Positions 1 to 8,374 of a DNA stretch of 64,000 nucleotides are shown here, in pieces. Source of the stretch: Pycnococcus provasolii (lineage: Eukaryota; Chlorophyta; Pseudoscourfieldiophyceae; Pseudoscourfieldiales). The notes below the pieces were generated by a model, which saw only the letters and a program-made list of their open reading frames with translations, made no database searches and was not told the origin of the DNA. Numbering within the stretch: the first letter of the stretch is position 1; the number at the start of each line of letters is the position of its first letter. The DNA lies in NCBI GenBank assembly GCA_049487715.1, contig CP150552.1:496001-560000 (forward strand), read 5' to 3'. A program made the translations under genes and the position numbers.

Positions 1-670
1 TAAAGAGTCGAACGCACTTTCAGCAAGCGCATTTTCATTCTCGCCGCCGCCCGCCTTACTCTCTTGAGCCGTGGACGACACGGCAGCCGCAGAGCTGCTC
101 CAGGACCGCGCAATAGCCCAAGCAGCCGCGTACTGCGCCGAATCCTGCGCCGACGCCGCCCACGATCCGAGCACGGCCGGCGAGCTGCCAAAGGACCGTG
201 ACTGGAGTACGGGAAGGATCAGGCGTGGTGCGTCAGCTGCAAACGCTGCAGATGACGCACACACACGTGGAGTCACACGCGCAACGGACACCACACACGT
301 GAGAGGCGAGTCACGTGACGCGACGCGCAACGCACGAAGCGCACACCTGAAGGTTGCCATGATAAGCAGGTTGACCACGTGGGGAGGCGGCGTGGGCGTC
401 AGGGCACGTGGGGGCAAAAGAGGGTTTTTTACAAACTGGTTTTCTTTCGGGCTATCTGCTCCGCCCCAGGGTCCGGGTCCGGGGAGGCCCAAAAACCCTT
501 TCCCCCCGGGCCCAAGTCCCCTCCTGACCCCGCTCCTCCAGACCCTTTGTCTTTCTCGGCTTCGTCATCAGTCAGTCAGGTTCAGGTTCGAACTAAATAA
601 GTTAAGGAAGCATTCCTAATAAGTTACGCAAACAATAGTAGCGCTGGAGTGGTTGGGAGTGAGTGGATCA
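1..670. other. Left-edge region without a supportable gene
   Basis: An open frame covers about 71-619, but it starts with GTG, its composition is erratic and I recognise no domain. Bases 240-350 are rich in CACACGTG and CGCGACGCG strings, and 440-560 is C- and G-rich low complexity. The left part could be the tail of a gene outside the window or repeat debris. The stretch from about 560 to 670 is the likely promoter and 5' UTR of the TOM1-like gene that follows. Confidence 0.4.
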
Positions 671-1705
671 ATGCCGTCGTCGTCATATGATGATGATCTG
701 GCCCGTGTGGTGTCACGCTGGTGGTCCAACATGATGATGAGGATGGTGGTGGTTGGCGATGACGACAACAACAGCAATGTCAGCACGGTTCACCGGCAAG
801 CAACGATCGCCGTGTTCTACGTCCTCGCTGCTATATACGCATGCATTGCCGCTGTTGCGCTGGCACAGCTGATGCGCATTCAAATGCGTGTTCCGGAGTA
901 CGGGTGGACGACGCAGAAGGTGTTTCATCTTCTAAACTTCCTCTTTTGCTTTCTGAGGTGTGTCACCTTCGCAGCGCGGGCACCCTTGGAGCATGCCGCT
1001 GCGGCTGGATTTCCCGTGGTGAAGGCAATTTTCATGGATCTTCCTAGCCTAATGTTCTTTACGACGTACGCTCTATTGGTGCTCTTCTGGGCGGAAATCT
1101 ACCATCAGGCACGAAGCATGCCAACGGCAGCGCTGCGACCCGCTTTCCTTCTGTCGAACGCCGTCATTTACTTTCTCCAGATTGGAATATGGGTCTACAT
1201 GGCAATCATTTCCGCAACCGCTTCAGGAGGCGCGTCTGCGCGCGAGATCCTCACGTGCAACATTGTGACGTCTTTCTTCATGATGGTCGTCAGCATCGCG
1301 TCAGCCTTTGGATTCCTCATGTATGGTGGAAGGCTGTATATGATGCTGACGCGCTTTCCCATTGAGTCGAAGGGACGTAGGCGCAAACTCAAGGAGGTAG
1401 GCCTCGTGTCTGGTATTTGCATGACGTGCTTCGTCATTCGCGCCGTCATGGTTGCCGTCAGTGCAATCAGCGAGATCAAATCCCTCGATTCCGAGGACGG
1501 GAAATCGTCTGGCGACGAAGGGTTTGCCAGTCTCGACATGCTGGGCCACCCTGCCCTAAACTTCTTTTACTATCTGCTCGTGGAGGTGCTTCCTGCCGCA
1601 CTCGTTCTCTTCATCCTTCGACGGCTACCACCAGCTCGTCGTAGCTTTGATTCGTACGAGCGTATAGGCAGTGGTGGTAGTGGTACTGGGGAGGATGTTG
1701 CTTAG
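671..1705 (+). CDS. TOM1/THH1-family seven-pass membrane protein (copy A, intronless)
   Basis: This encodes a protein of about 344 aa in the TOM1/TOM3/THH1 family, multipass membrane proteins of plants (tonoplast in Arabidopsis) whose founder was found as a host factor for tobamovirus replication; the native function is poorly known. Family signatures are clear: RVPEYGWTTQKVFHLLNF, a central YALLVLFWAEIYHQAR segment, then FPIESKGRRRKL, and near the C terminus HPALNFFYYLLVEVLP followed by ILRRLPP. About seven hydrophobic segments alternate with short polar loops. I start at the ATG at 671; the ORF extends upstream only through a TTG. The N terminus is Met- and Asp-rich and variable. A three-exon paralogue lies on the other strand at 4472-5552. 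This copy has no intron where the paralogue has two. Confidence 0.93.
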   Translation: MPSSSYDDDLARVVSRWWSNMMMRMVVVGDDDNNSNVSTVHRQATIAVFYVLAAIYACIAAVALAQLMRIQMRVPEYGWTTQKVFHLLNFLFCFLRCVTFAARAPLEHAAAAGFPVVKAIFMDLPSLMFFTTYALLVLFWAEIYHQARSMPTAALRPAFLLSNAVIYFLQIGIWVYMAIISATASGGASAREILTCNIVTSFFMMVVSIASAFGFLMYGGRLYMMLTRFPIESKGRRRKLKEVGLVSGICMTCFVIRAVMVAVSAISEIKSLDSEDGKSSGDEGFASLDMLGHPALNFFYYLLVEVLPAALVLFILRRLPPARRSFDSYERIGSGGSGTGEDVA

Positions 1706-1929
1706 CTAGACGAGGAGGATTACTAGTTTAATACTGGTGGTGTGTGGGATTGGATGTCGTGGATTTGGCACTGTGGTTTTTTCCCAACTGAATTGTTTGT
1801 GCATCAAGATTTCGTAACAGCTCATGACAACCATCAAACAAAACAAAAAACTTCATGTGATTGTCACGCAACACCTCTCCCAAATGCATGTCGTCTCCCA
1901 TCCAACTCCACCTGATCCCTCCTCGAAGT

Positions 1930-3831
1930 TTAAGGTGTGCAGTACATGCGTGTACTCGACGTCGTGGCGCCCATCGTCGCTGTAGGAGGTGGTGCCATCG
2001 GAGAGGATAAGCCGCCGTCAGCACTGCCATCCATGTAAGATCCGTCTTGGTAGTAGTTACCTATGTCTTCGAGATCGTAGTACTCATTCGCGGCGTCCGC
2101 AGAAATGTCGTATTGGCGAGCGGGAGTCTCCATGCCGACAGCCTCATTGCCCACATACGCACTCTTTGCAAACTCCGAACCACCCTGCTCCTGCTCATCA
2201 GCAGTTTTTCCCTCCTCAGCACGCTTCTTCAGACGCCTCGCTCGGATTAGCGCCCAGCCGGCAGCGGTGATCCCTCCACGCAGCGCAGCCTTGCGGACAG
2301 GACCCCCAGTAATTGCGGAGATGGCGGCTGATGTGAGGGCGCTGCGTGCTGCTGAGCCTGCTATGGTACTGCCGCCCACCTTGGCTGCGTCTGCCTTAGC
2401 CGCATCGTCATTCGCCACCGACAGAGGCTCAGGGAATGATGAAGGCGAACCTTCGGGAACAATCGACACACCAGGACTCTGCGGCGGTGTGCTAGCTGGC
2501 TGCGTCGGCGACGAGCGCTGTTCCTGCACGGTAGGCGCGTCGCCATAGTACATGCTTCCACTAGCTGGCTGCTGCTGCTGAGGCGGCTGCATATTGCTGT
2601 ACGTCGTACTTGTGGCAACAGCCGCCGGGGGCGTGGTGCTTCCACTAACTGGTTGCTGCTGCTGAGACGGCTGCATATTGCTGTACGTCGTACTTGTGGC
2701 AACAGCCGCCGGGGGCGTGGTGCTTCCACTAACTGGTTGCTGCTGCTGAGACGGCTGCATATTGCTGTACGTCGTACTTGTGGCAGCAGCCGCCGGGGGC
2801 GTGGTGCTTCCACTAACTGGCTGCTGCTGAGACGGCTGCATATTGTTGTACGTCGTACTTGTGGCAGCAGCCGCCGGGGGCGTGGTGCCATAGTACGAGT
2901 TAGAGCTGAGTTCCTCCGGAGGGATGTAGTAGTACGAGCTCTGCTGCTGCTGCTGCTGCTCATACGGCTGACTAGTGGTTGAAGGAGCATAGCTTGGTGT
3001 TGTGGATCCAAGCGCCGACGCGACTGCCATCGCACTGGGCGGTGGTGCAGCGCCGTATACGTCGAGAGCGCCACCACCGCCCAACGCCGTTGTCGTTGTT
3101 TCCATCGACATCTGCATTGGCTGCTCGGACTTCGCCGTGATCATCGGACATCCTCCACCCCCTACGAACGCCACTTTCCCGCCGAACTTCGTTTTGCAGT
3201 CATTTAGCAGGCCCCTGACGTCCACGCCAAATTTCGCACCCTCAGACTGTGCGATCTGCATCACATCATCCGAGCACAGGCATCCTGCTGCCTCCGACGG
3301 AGCGTCGAGCGAAAGGACCGAGTCGATCGCCCTGCAGCATCGGTTCGACGCGCGCACGCCGCCGAGGCCCGCGCACGGCAACAGGGCATCTTTGAACTTG
3401 TTGGCGTCGCACGCTTCAGCCGGCGGTGGTGACCACACGCCACCCATTTGCTTGCTGACAGAGGTGGGCGCCATCACGTACGTACGTCCCGTCGCCTGAT
3501 CGCTGTATACGGTGTAACCACGTGGGCAGGTGGGAAGCATCTGCTCCTCGATCTGCCCGCCACCGTCAACGCACACGCCCCACCTCGTTTTCGACACCGC
3601 CCTACTGTCCATAGCACGGCACCACTTCGCACCGCTAAAGTCAACGCACGAGTTGTGCATTTCGTTCCTGTACTCGAAAGGGAACGAGCATGGCGCGAGC
3701 GGCTCGTTGTCAGCGACACGCGCCATTTGTTGCGCGTGCACATTACGAGTGCGAGTCCCTGCGAAGGCAGAAAACCAAAGAGTCGTTGTGAGAAGGCCAA
3801 GACGCGTCACGGCCATCGAAGACATCGTCAT
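1930..3831 (-). CDS. Secreted protein with fibronectin type II-like domain and PQ-rich tandem repeats
   Basis: A protein of about 633 aa. The N terminus has a hydrophobic signal-peptide-like segment (LGLLTTTLWFSAFAG). Residues ~45-90 read as a fibronectin type II-like module: C-SFPFEY, SCVDF, a WCRAM block, then WGVC, four cysteines in the expected spacing. A second Cys-rich part (residues ~150-225: LPCAG, NRCCRA, CLCSDD, LLNDC, GGGCP) resembles no family I can name. Residues ~270-430 are low-complexity Ser/Thr/Pro/Gln, including four ~28-residue repeats. A basic hydrophobic patch (GGITAAGWALIRARR) lies at ~510-540, followed by an acidic Tyr-rich tail. I start at ATG 3831; the ORF track-like extension is a GTG one codon earlier. 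It is probably an extracellular or cell-wall protein. FN2 domains normally bind collagen or glycans; the ligand here is unknown. Confidence 0.75.
   Translation of the reverse strand: MTMSSMAVTRLGLLTTTLWFSAFAGTRTRNVHAQQMARVADNEPLAPCSFPFEYRNEMHNSCVDFSGAKWCRAMDSRAVSKTRWGVCVDGGGQIEEQMLPTCPRGYTVYSDQATGRTYVMAPTSVSKQMGGVWSPPPAEACDANKFKDALLPCAGLGGVRASNRCCRAIDSVLSLDAPSEAAGCLCSDDVMQIAQSEGAKFGVDVRGLLNDCKTKFGGKVAFVGGGGCPMITAKSEQPMQMSMETTTTALGGGGALDVYGAAPPPSAMAVASALGSTTPSYAPSTTSQPYEQQQQQQSSYYYIPPEELSSNSYYGTTPPAAAATSTTYNNMQPSQQQPVSGSTTPPAAAATSTTYSNMQPSQQQQPVSGSTTPPAAVATSTTYSNMQPSQQQQPVSGSTTPPAAVATSTTYSNMQPPQQQQPASGSMYYGDAPTVQEQRSSPTQPASTPPQSPGVSIVPEGSPSSFPEPLSVANDDAAKADAAKVGGSTIAGSAARSALTSAAISAITGGPVRKAALRGGITAAGWALIRARRLKKRAEEGKTADEQEQGGSEFAKSAYVGNEAVGMETPARQYDISADAANEYYDLEDIGNYYQDGSYMDGSADGGLSSPMAPPPTATMGATTSSTRMYCTP
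2541..2892 (-). repeat. In-frame 84-bp tandem repeat, 4 copies
   Basis: Four copies of an 84-bp unit (the copy at the promoter-proximal end is 81 bp, one CTG shorter) lie inside the FN2-like gene. Each encodes ~28 residues with the cores STTPPAA, TSTTY and MQPSQQQQPVSG. Period 84 keeps frame, and copies differ at only a few positions (for example GTT against GCT in the Ala codon), indicating recent expansion. The Gln run is itself a CTG/CAG microsatellite, as is a further run at ~2941-2960. Confidence 0.9.
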
Positions 3832-4225
3832 CACCCACGAATCACGAATTATGAATCACGAGAAAGCAAAAGTGCAAAGAAGGAAGTGCACAGCAAGTGC
3901 GCGGCCGAGAAGTAAGTCTAGAGAAATGCTTCTGCAAGAAGCGGTGAGCAAAGAGGCGACGACAGACCAGCATACTGCATACACACAGCATAAAGCTAAG
4001 CACATCACGCTTCACAAAACGAAACGGTGTGTGACAATTCACTACGAAGTTTCACTTGGACGACGACGGCAGGACGGGAGAGGAGAGGGGGTTGAACTCA
4101 GAGCAGAAAAAATCAATGGGAGAACAATGGGGAGAATCAATCAAAAAGCAGAAAAACTGGGAGAAAACCAACCTGATGAGAAAACCTAAGGTTACAAGTA
4201 ACAGGGGCGAAATCCAAACCCGAAC

Positions 4226-4278
4226 ACCTAACCCTAACCCTAACGCTAACCCTAATCCTAACGTACGTTAGGGTTACC
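4226..4278. repeat. Interstitial telomere-like (CCCTAA) repeat
   Basis: About five imperfect CCCTAA units, then ACGTACGT, then an inverted TTAGGGTTA, giving a small head-to-head telomeric motif. It lies about 400 bp upstream of the FN2-like gene and just past the 3' end of TOM1-like copy B. Similar blocks recur through the window, mainly in gene 5' flanks. Confidence 0.9.
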
Positions 4279-4471
4279 CTTCCTACATCACTAAGGACTA
4301 CGATAGTGGCACCTTGCACATCTCTCTCCATCGGCCTGGGCAGTGGGCACCAGTCTGAATACATGACGTGACATGACATGACGTGGAGTGGATGGAGAGA
4401 GATTGGAATTGAGTTGGTTTGGTACGGCATGATAGCGTCTTTGATGTTTCGTTTCAAAATGCAAAGATGTG

Positions 4472-5552
4472 TCAGATCGACGCGTAGCCATCTGTACGCC
4501 GTGGTGGCAGCTTTCGGAGAATGTACAGCACCAAAGCGGACGGGAGGATCTCGACGCAGGTGTAGTAGACGACGTTAAGCAACGGATGGCTAAGCACGTC
4601 GATTGTGCGGCTCTGCTTGTCGTTGTAGCTCGTGTAGGCAACCATCACCGCTCGCACGACGAAACAAGTCGCGCAGATGGCGGTAACGCACCCCACCTCC
4701 ACGAGCTTGCGACGTCGGCCGCGACTCTCTATAGGGAAGCGGTAGAGCATCATGAACACGCGGCCGCCGTACACGATGAAACCCAGAGCTGCAATTATGC
4801 TCACGGCAGCCATGAAAATGCCAGAGACGATTCGGCAAGTGCTCAGAGGCTCCGTCTTTGACTGTTGGTTTTGTGTGTGTGTGTGTGTGCGCGTGCGTTG
4901 TTAGGCAAATAAAAGACGAGACGAGGCGAGACGTTCGTCACAAGGATGCTAAGCAGAAGCGAACCTCAACAGCCATGTAGATCCAAAGTGCAATCTGCAT
5001 TCCGTACGCAAGCGTGTTGCCGACAAAAAAGGCGGGGCGGAGGCGGCTTGTCGGCAAACTTCGCGCTTGGTGATAAATCTCTGCCCAGAATAGAACAAGA
5101 AGTGTGTACGTGGAGAAGAAGATGAGACCAGGAAGGTCGAGGAGGACAGTCTGTAGCGAGTGCCAAGGGAGGTCGTCCACCTGCTCACGGAGAGCGAACA
5201 CGGCGCACCGCATGGCACAGAACGAGAAGTTCAGCAAGTGAAACACCTTTTTTTTTTGTGTTTGGGAGTATGTGTGTATCGGGGCTTAAGTTAGCTGACA
5301 CCTCGTTTTCTCAGACGTCCCTCGCATCTTTAGTCGCAAAACGTAACGCACCTTCTGCGTCGTCCAACCATACTCGGGCACGCGAAGCTGTATACGCACA
5401 AGCTGCACGGTGGCGACGAGCGCTATAAGCCCGTATCCTCCGCTGAGTCCGTAGAACCAGGCCATGTCCGCGGTCATGCCCTTGCCTAGAGCTTGCGCGA
5501 ACTGCTGCGTCGCCGCGACGATGCCTGTTGCGTCGTGCAGCATTCGTGTCAT
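4472..5552 (-). CDS. TOM1/THH1-family membrane protein (copy B, three exons)
   Basis: A paralogue of the gene at 671-1705, reconstructed as three exons on the minus strand: 5552-5352, 5246-4965 and 4861-4472, giving ~290 aa. Intron 1 (5351-5247) runs from GTGCGT to a poly-A-preceded AG; intron 2 (4964-4862) runs from GTTCGC to AACAG after a TG-rich tract. Both are phase 0 and ~105 nt. Exon 1 ends in VPEYGWTTQK and exon 2 opens with VFHLLNF, exactly continuing the family motif. Exon 2 carries LLVLFWAEIYHQAR. Exon 3 carries ALGFIVYGGRVFMM, FPIESRGRRRKL and HPLLNVVYYTCVEILPS, ending ILRKLPPRRTDGYASI. Start is ATG 5552. These are the best-supported introns in the window and show that the genome uses canonical GT-AG splicing. 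Confidence 0.92.
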
Positions 5553-6091
5553 GGTGACCCCACGTCTCCCGAGCGCGTCTCTCTCGCGTTTTTGCGCGTG
5601 TGCGCGTGTGCGCGTGCGTGCTTTTTCGAGAGGGGGGATGGACGCAGCGGCTAAAAGGCCCCTTGTACTTTAACCTTGCCGCCCCGCTCGTTCCAATTTG
5701 GAAGCCTCGCCTGCCTTCGCCTTCGCCTTCGACGTTCTGGATGCGACGAAAAAGGTGATGACACACAAAAGGGAGAGGCGAGCGAGCAAATAATACCTAG
5801 TGGTAACCAGAACCACAACCACTTTATGCCGGCACGCCGCCTGCCGGCCTGGTCGAAACACCTGGTCGAAACGTGGACAAAAGTTCCATGCATGACCGCA
5901 CGCCATTACTTCCTACCGAACGCCATTAAACTTTACCGGGTTCTTGACCACCTCGCGCTGTGGACTGTGGTGGTTCACACGCTGGCACAAAAGTCAAAAG
6001 TCGTGCCACCACGGACACACCCTTTTCTTCGAGCACCTGCTTCTCTTTTGGTTCCCCCGCCTCTTCGGGCTCACCAACTTCACTCCTCCGG
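5553..6091. promoter_or_regulatory. Divergent intergenic region between TOM1-like B and the RING-H2 gene
   Basis: About 540 bp between two head-to-head starts. It holds a purine/pyrimidine-alternating GCGTGTGCGCGTGTGCG tract at ~5590-5620, which could adopt Z-DNA, and a GCCTTCGCCTTCGCCTTCG microrepeat at ~5715-5733. An ORF reaches upstream of the RING start but begins at GTG and has no conserved content. I see no clear TATA box. Confidence 0.5.
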
Positions 6092-6622
6092 ATGTCCGCC
6101 GCACGGTCCGCGGCCGCGCGAATGCGCACGCAGCCTGGACGCGAAAGCACGGCTGCAAACGTCGCAAGAAATTTTGGAGGATACGACCTTGCAGCGGCTA
6201 TGGCGGCGGAAGGGTATGACGATGATACCGTTGCGGCGGTGAGGGAAAACAACCAACCGACGACCGCGGGTGACTCGTACCGTGACCTGGAAGGTGACGA
6301 CTACGACGAGCTTGAGGACGGCTTAAGAGCTCATGTCGAGTACGCGTGGGAAGAGTCGCTCACGGAGCAGGAGGAACAGCAGATAGAAGAACTCGACGCG
6401 GCAGCACTTCTGCAACTGACCAGTCGACAGGCGTCCTGCGACGACGCGCAACGCGAGTGTCCCATTTGCATTGACGCGGTACAGCTCGGCGACTCCGTGT
6501 ACCAAGCGACGTGCGAGCACGTCTTCCACGTGAAGTGCCTGCTTCCATGGGTGCGGCGGAGCAGCCGATGCCCTTCCTGCCGCGCGCACTTGAAAACGGG
6601 AACACACGACGCACAGCCGTAG
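6092..6622 (+). CDS. Small RING-H2 finger protein, putative E3 ubiquitin ligase
   Basis: A 176-aa protein with a C-terminal RING-H2 domain. The visible ligands are CPIC, then CEHVFHVKC, then CPSC: pattern C-x2-C, C-x-H-x2-H-x2-C, C-x2-C, typical of E3 ligases that recruit E2 enzymes. PW after the sixth ligand (LLPWVRRS) is the usual Pro-Trp. Upstream, residues ~60-115 are acidic (DDYDELEDG, EEQQIEELD) and probably disordered. No membrane segment or substrate domain is visible, so the target is unknown. I choose ATG 6092 (MSAARSAAARM); the longer frame opens with GTG. A TGTAA sits ~50 nt past the stop, resembling the algal polyadenylation signal. Confidence 0.85.
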   Translation: MSAARSAAARMRTQPGRESTAANVARNFGGYDLAAAMAAEGYDDDTVAAVRENNQPTTAGDSYRDLEGDDYDELEDGLRAHVEYAWEESLTEQEEQQIEELDAAALLQLTSRQASCDDAQRECPICIDAVQLGDSVYQATCEHVFHVKCLLPWVRRSSRCPSCRAHLKTGTHDAQP

Positions 6623-6707
6623 CACAGCAGCCATAGGTCAAGGGATTAAGCCATACCTCACAGTCGTCGTCCCACCACCAAAGATGTAAAAAAGAAAACC
6701 AACCCGT

Positions 6708-6776
6708 GTAACCCTAGGGTAACCCTAACCCTAACCCTCTAAACCCTAACCCTAACCCCCTAAACCCTAACCCTAA
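6708..6776. repeat. Interstitial telomere-like repeat
   Basis: A block of CCCTAACCCTAA units with CTCTAAACC and CCCCTAAACC interruptions, lying between the RING-H2 gene and the retroelement-derived segment. The degenerate units argue against a captured functional telomere. Confidence 0.9.
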
Positions 6777-6959
6777 TCAGGCGTTAGCAGGGTTGGGTTC
6801 TTTCCCTTCCTTCCTTCGGGCGGGCGGGCGGGCTCCCTTCTCCTGCCGCGGCCTGGGCGTGGCATCCTGTGCTTTTGTCGCCGCACCTTGCGTCGACATC
6901 AAGCACTCGCGCGTCGGAGTTACGCGCAGAGGTCACTGTAGGACTGTGTCCACAGTTTC

Positions 6960-7400
6960 ATGGCGGCACCTGGAGGCGCCGACCAACCCGAGCTCGCAGA
7001 GCAAATCCAGTTGCTCCGCGAGCAAAACAACCTGCTGGTACAGCAGAACTTGCAGCTGCAGCAGGGAAGGCCCGCGGCCAGGGTTCAGCCGCAACCAGAG
7101 CGTCGTCGTTTTCTCGAGCCTCCCACGGAGGCAGATCTCGACGAACAGCGCCTGTACCTGATCCCCGCTACGCTTACGCGCGGGCCGAATTCGCACCGTC
7201 TTCCCACGGACGTTGCGGGAGCTCAAGGTGAACCACACCTGCTTAACCTTACCAGCGAGTACATCTACCTTCACTCGGTGGAGAAGGGTAAGAAGCACGA
7301 CTCGACGGTGTTTCGCATCTTGCTGAGCTTGTTGTCGTACCTCGAAGTACTCGAGTTCGGCCTTTCAGCTGCTCGAGCACAGGCCCTCGCAGCGGATCCG
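6960..7400 (+). pseudogene. Coiled-coil, gag-like ORF fragment of a probable retroelement
   Basis: An ATG-initiated frame of ~150 codons. Residues ~10-40 form a Leu/Gln coiled coil (LAEQIQLLREQNNLLVQQ), followed by LTRGPNSHRLPTD and a helical segment. I recognise no cellular family. It runs directly into a reverse-transcriptase fragment on the opposite strand, and the final codons read through that fragment's antisense, so the ORF looks truncated by the junction near 7400. A short N-terminal coiled coil followed by a helical region suits a retroelement gag or an N-terminal host fragment; this is inference. Confidence 0.4.
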
Positions 7401-7404
7401 GCAG

Positions 7405-7834
7405 TGGCTAACTTGTAGTACCACAGCGGGAGCTCGTCGTTGACGTACGCCTCAGCAAACTGCGTGAGGCCCGTCAAGGTCCGAGGCGCTGACGGCGGGG
7501 CGAAATCCCCGACGAGGAAGCGGAGGTGCTCGTTGCGGAGCCCGGAAACGCCCGGCGCAATCCCCGACTTGGCGGAGCGGAGGCGGGCGGAAAGATCCAC
7601 CCCAAGACGCGTCTCTGGCGTGAAAGCGAGAGCTGTCCCCGAAAGCGCGTCGTAGCGTGACGGATGCTTAGCAAGGAGTTGGTCGCGAACTCCTGCCGTG
7701 TTGACGTCGACAAGGCCAGGAAACCTTGCACACCCGTCGGGCACACGCACCTGGCACATACACCTTGCACGCACGTCGCACCGTGCACGCACGCCTTGGA
7801 CCCACGCTGGAAGCGCAACTGGCTCGCCGTGCAA
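7405..7834 (-). pseudogene. Reverse transcriptase fragment (retrotransposon relic)
   Basis: The minus-strand frame contains LRSAKSGIAPGVSGLRNEH followed by LRFLVGDF and, ~30 residues on, DELPLWYYKLATAG. This is the layout of the N-terminal fingers part of retroelement reverse transcriptases (a small-residue GPxG turn, EHL, then a P-W before the next strand). Palm motifs such as F/YxDD are absent, because homology stops near 7405 where the plus-strand gag-like ORF begins. Upstream on the minus strand to ~8088 the frame stays open but is Cys- and Arg-rich and unrecognisable, with repeated GCACAC and CACGCAC strings at 7735-7800. It is dead: truncated, with no catalytic motif. Confidence 0.55.
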
Positions 7835-8099
7835 ACGCCGTGCACAGCAAGCCCGCGCGTCAGCGCGTGCGCGCGAACTCGCTGACCAAGGTGGCGTTGA
7901 CCGGTGGCGTTGACCGTTCCTACCTCCTCGTAGTGCGTCACGTGCAGGGACGAGCGCGAGCGAGAAAACTCGAGGCGTCGTGCCACCTGCGGTGACGGTA
8001 ACTGGGTGGGGTTACAGTCGTTTCCGTGGTCGGCCGAGGCCACAGAAGCCGCCATAAGAACCGCCCCGGAGCATGTCATGGACGCCATGCCCCGGGCCC

Positions 8100-8269
8100 T
8101 GACTTTTTGGCACTTGACTTCCCCTCCTAACCCGAATCCTCTAACCCCTAACCCCTCCCCCCCTCAATAATGCTCGGGCTCTTCCCCCTCGCTCGCTCCT
8201 CGCTCCTCGAGCCTCGAGGGGTTCCGATCTGCTTCATCATCTTTCTCACTTCTCTGAAAGAAAGAGTTC

Positions 8270-8318
<49 letters not shown>

Positions 8319-8374
8319 GGGATAGTTCTAAGTGTTGTGAGTGAGCTTTTGGGTCTTCCTTGTCGTCTTCCTTC
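8100..8374 (+). promoter_or_regulatory. 5' flank of the golgin gene with telomere-like block and (GTC)n microsatellite
   Basis: Bases ~8125-8160 hold degenerate CCTAACCC and CTAACCCCTAACCCC strings. Bases ~8271-8320 are a GTC/CGT trinucleotide run of ~15 units directly upstream of the coding start, probably 5' UTR. The open frame can be extended to a TTG at 8360; the first ATG is at 8375. Confidence 0.6.

Noticed and set aside
580-600. tRNA-like GGTTCGAAC string
   Set aside because: No acceptor or anticodon stem can be paired around it; it occurs in a T/C-rich stretch.
71-619. 182-codon ORF at the left edge
   Set aside because: Starts with GTG, no domain, erratic composition; could be the tail of a gene outside the window but cannot be supported.
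2361-3077. 238-codon minus-strand ORF in another frame of the FN2-like gene
   Set aside because: An Arg/Ser-rich shadow of the 84-bp repeats; the FN2 frame has the conserved cysteines and signal peptide.
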